From: Streptomyces marinisediminis
Lineage (GTDB): Bacteria > Actinomycetota > Actinomycetes > Streptomycetales > Streptomycetaceae
Assembly (NCBI RefSeq): GCF_026262575.1
Contig: NZ_JAPKFL010000032.1
Span: 1-54,588 of the forward strand
Direction of reading: 5' to 3'
DNA: 54,588 bases
Shown here: positions 52,651 through 54,588 of the stretch, in pieces
Layout of the letters: every line of letters starts with the position of its first letter
How positions within the stretch are numbered: position 1 is the first letter of the stretch
Notes under the pieces: generated by a model
The model's input: the letters and a program-made list of their open reading frames with translations, nothing else
What the model was told of the DNA's origin: nothing
Databases searched by the model: none
Translations under genes and position numbers: made by a program

Positions 52651-53493
52651 TCAGACGTCCAGCCGCGCGAGCGCCTTGGCAATCAGCGCTCTCGCTGGCT
52701 GCCCGTACACGGCGGACCGCTTCAGCAGGTCGAACGCCTTCGCGTAGAGCGCGATCTCACGGGGCTGCGTGACGGAGAACTCGGCCGAGTAGGTCTCCAC
52801 GAGGACGAGCTTGCTGTCGAACATGGAGAAGGAGTTGCCGGGCCAGATGTGCATCGGCGCCCGCGCTGGGATGAGACCGAGGCTCATGCGGGGAAGGGAC
52901 ATGACGGCGAGGAGACGGTCGAGCTGGCCTCGCATCACGTCCGGTCCGCCGAAGTTGGTGTAGAGGACCTGTTCGGCGAGCAGGACGTTGAACATCCGGT
53001 CCCCTCTGTAGAGATACTGCTGACGCTCCATCCGCTTCGCCACGGCCGCGTCCACGTCATCGGGGATCTCGTAGTAGTCGACGACCTGGCGGAACGTCTC
53101 GGCGGCGTACTCGGCTGTCTGGAGGGTGCCCCAGACCACGGTGGGGTGCCAGATGCGGAAGACCTTGGTCTTCGCGTAGACCGGAAGTGCCTTGCGCTGC
53201 CGGGGCTCCGCCCCGGACTGGAGCTGACGGCGCCACTCCAGCCACAGTTCCTCGATGTGCCGGACGGTGGCGATCAGGTCGCCGATCTGGTCCTGGGTGT
53301 GGGTCAGCTCGCACCAGACGCGGATGTCGTCCTCGCTGGCGTTCTGCCGCCCGTTCTCAATCCGGGAGACCTTCGATTCTTGCCAGCCTGTCGCGGCGGC
53401 GAATGCCCGACCGCTGGAGTATCCCGCGTCCTTGCGGAATCCGCGCAGTCGGGCACCCAACGCTTCTCGCTGTGCCTGTGCTTCGGTGCTCAC
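52651..53493 (-). CDS. XRE family HTH regulator with DUF5753 domain
   Basis: A 280-residue protein. The HTH is at about 10-65 (LGARLRGFRKDAGYSSGRAFAAATGWQESKVSRIENGRQ). DUF5753 follows: FRIWHPTVVWGTLQTAEYAAE, VAKRMERQQYLYRGDRMFNVLLAEQVL, LDRLLAVMSLPRMSLGLIP. The GTG start lies seven bases after a DUF6879 gene. No TTA codon was seen, unlike the relative at 30536. Confidence 0.9.
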   Translation of the reverse strand: MSTEAQAQREALGARLRGFRKDAGYSSGRAFAAATGWQESKVSRIENGRQNASEDDIRVWCELTHTQDQIGDLIATVRHIEELWLEWRRQLQSGAEPRQRKALPVYAKTKVFRIWHPTVVWGTLQTAEYAAETFRQVVDYYEIPDDVDAAVAKRMERQQYLYRGDRMFNVLLAEQVLYTNFGGPDVMRGQLDRLLAVMSLPRMSLGLIPARAPMHIWPGNSFSMFDSKLVLVETYSAEFSVTQPREIALYAKAFDLLKRSAVYGQPARALIAKALARLDV

Positions 53494-53500
53494 TGATGGG

Positions 53501-54025
53501 TCAGGGCTTGTACTCGGGGTGGGGGATGGCGAGGGACCAGAGCTGATCCCGTACGCGAACGCACTCTGCCACGGTCTCGGGGTCCTCGACCAGCTCGGAG
53601 CCCAGGACGCGGCCGTCGGCGTCGAAGTGGCCCACGGCGAGGAGGCGGTCGTCGAACAGCCACCAGTCGTTGCCCGCCACGGGGAAGGTGCTGTCTTCGG
53701 GCAGGCGGTGCCGGGGCAGCCATCGGATGTCCTCGCCAGCCTCCATGTTGAGGCACGTCAGAGAGTGCTCCCACCCGACGTACCGGGAGTGCGGCTCGGT
53801 GACGACGCGGACCCGGCGCACGGTCTTGCCCTCCCCCGTGACGCGCTTCATGAGCGTCATCCACGGGTCGAGCCATGCGTAGTCGTCGGGCTCTCCCCGC
53901 TGCCAGCGGGCATACGGCGTGTCCTCGATGGGTGAGCCGTAGTCGTCCCTCAGCTCCAGATGGAACGCGTCACGCTCGAAGCTGTCGAACAGTTCGTCAC
54001 GCTGGGCGCTGGTGATCAGCTCCAC
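53501..54025 (-). CDS. DUF6879 family protein
   Basis: A 174-residue protein with the pattern usual for DUF6879: ELFDSFERDAFHLELRDDYG, WLDPWMTLMKRVTGEGKTVRRVRVV, SLTCLNMEAGEDIRWLPR and DWWLFDDRLLAVGHF. These sit next to XRE-DUF5753 genes, like DUF397, and presumably act with them. It overlaps the upstream hypothetical gene by 29 bases. Confidence 0.85.
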   Translation of the reverse strand: MELITSAQRDELFDSFERDAFHLELRDDYGSPIEDTPYARWQRGEPDDYAWLDPWMTLMKRVTGEGKTVRRVRVVTEPHSRYVGWEHSLTCLNMEAGEDIRWLPRHRLPEDSTFPVAGNDWWLFDDRLLAVGHFDADGRVLGSELVEDPETVAECVRVRDQLWSLAIPHPEYKP

Positions 54026-54404
54026 CGTTCTCCTCCAGTAGGGCCGTGATCGAGGACTTGGAGACCTCGACGCAGGTCTCGTAGTCGGGCGTCCGCATCT
54101 GGCTCAGGGCCTCTGGGTCGTGCATCTGCGGCCCCTGGACGACGCATGTGCCCTGTTCGGTCACCAACATGATCGGGGGCGCGTAGGTCTTGATCTCGCC
54201 GGTCGGCAGGCCGTCCTTGGTCAGATGCTCGAACAGCTCGGTCGGGACCTCGACGACCGTGTGGCCGTCCGGCACGTCGAGCCGCATGAGCAGATCGTTC
54301 GCGAGGACCTTCCAGCCCTGTACGACATAGCTGTCCTGGTCGGTGGCGTACAGGGTGGGGCTGTCTCCCGGGGTGGAGTTCTTACCAAGGAACCGTAGCT
54401 TCAT
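53997..54404 (-). CDS. Hypothetical protein upstream of DUF6879
   Basis: A 135-residue soluble acidic protein starting MKLRFLGKNSTPGDSPTLYATD, with SYVVQGWKV, VVEVPTELFEHL and CVEVSKSSITALLEENG. I recognise it only as a frequent companion of DUF6879 genes. First gene of the leftward three-gene set; its promoter lies in 54405-54578. Confidence 0.75.
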   Translation of the reverse strand: MKLRFLGKNSTPGDSPTLYATDQDSYVVQGWKVLANDLLMRLDVPDGHTVVEVPTELFEHLTKDGLPTGEIKTYAPPIMLVTEQGTCVVQGPQMHDPEALSQMRTPDYETCVEVSKSSITALLEENGGADHQRPA

Positions 54405-54434
54405 GGTGGTTCTCCCGTCCGCATCCTTGCTCAG

Positions 54435-54505
54435 GTTTGCGCGATGTCTCGATGGTCGGCGAGTCGTTCGAGCCCGTCAATCAGGCTGGCGCAAACTCGC
54501 GCAAC
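54435..54505. repeat. Operator-like repeats in a divergent promoter
   Basis: GTTTGCGC (54435-54442) is inverted relative to GCGCAAAC (54489-54496), and a third near copy GCGCAAC follows at 54499-54505, ten bases on. A TTGACG hexamer at 54517-54522 could be the -35 of the rightward gene. The layout suggests binding sites for the XRE regulator or for the product of the edge gene. Confidence 0.5.
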
Positions 54506-54578
54506 TTTCTTGGGAGTTGACGCGAAGCCGCCCTACCGTCGTTCGGGAAGCCACGCCGCGAGATGCCGAGGGGAACCA

Positions 54579-54588
54579 ATGGATGTAG
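54579..54588 (+). CDS. Start of a truncated gene at the window edge
   Basis: ATGGATGTA behind GAGGGGAAC, with promoter-like elements upstream. Only three codons are inside the window, so no product can be named. Confidence 0.45.

Overview
This looks like a chromosomal segment of a Streptomyces or close relative. GC content is very high, GTG starts and ATGA overlaps are common, rare TTA leucine codons sit in regulators, and families such as DUF5753/DUF397 regulators, SpoIIE-type phosphatases and PaaABCDE are typical of that group. All calls come from reading the sequence; no database search was run.

Left part (1-8738). The window opens inside a secreted S8 protease read leftward. An Asp23/Gls24 envelope-stress module follows, with one Asp23 gene on the minus strand facing a frameshifted sigma-factor gene and two further Asp23-like genes. 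Then come a small peptide gene, an orphan HTH regulator with a TTA codon, a divergent MocR regulator/MFS exporter pair, and an NAD(P)-dependent epimerase-like gene.

Metabolic island (8882-24145). On the minus strand, read from 19866 down, lie an AMP-forming ligase, a PaaI-type thioesterase, a 2-aminobenzoate/benzoate-CoA ligase, a fused anthranilate synthase TrpE-TrpG, a large FAD/NAD(P)-binding oxygenase-like protein, an aspartase/fumarase-superfamily lyase, and a class II DAHP synthase. Divergent from them is a complete paaABCDE operon for the ring 1,2-epoxidase. Neighbours overlap by 4-8 bases almost throughout. The oxygenase/lyase pair resembles the CreE/CreD nitrous-acid pathway (aspartate to nitrosuccinate to nitrite plus fumarate). 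The set therefore suggests a pathway that makes anthranilate, activates it as a CoA thioester, possibly oxygenates the ring, and supplies nitrite for diazo or N-N chemistry. This is the best candidate in the window for an undescribed system. The CreE/CreD and diazotase readings are inference.

Middle (24258-31575). This stretch carries a PAS/GAF/SpoIIE phosphatase, a streptothricin-acetyltransferase-like GNAT protein, a cobalamin riboswitch controlling metE, a UvrD-helicase remnant, and a WhiJ-type trio (HATPase, XRE-DUF5753, DUF397).

Secreted peptidase island (31836-46239). Six exported peptidases (M28, S15, M4, M14, S8, M4) all face left and all end in a similar beta-rich C-terminal module. 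A TTA-containing XRE/TPR-like regulator sits among them. Two sets of these tails are nearly identical at the DNA level, which points to recent domain duplication or gene conversion. Strong hairpin terminators separate most units.

Right part (46824-54588). This holds a NarL-type two-component system, an operon of a DksA/TraR-like zinc-finger protein plus an MreB-like ATPase with a second DksA-like gene just upstream, a DUF488 protein, a leaderless-looking VapBC-type toxin-antitoxin pair, a sigma-factor-like remnant, and an XRE-DUF5753/DUF6879/hypothetical set divergent from a gene that starts at the window edge behind repeated GCGCAAAC-type motifs.
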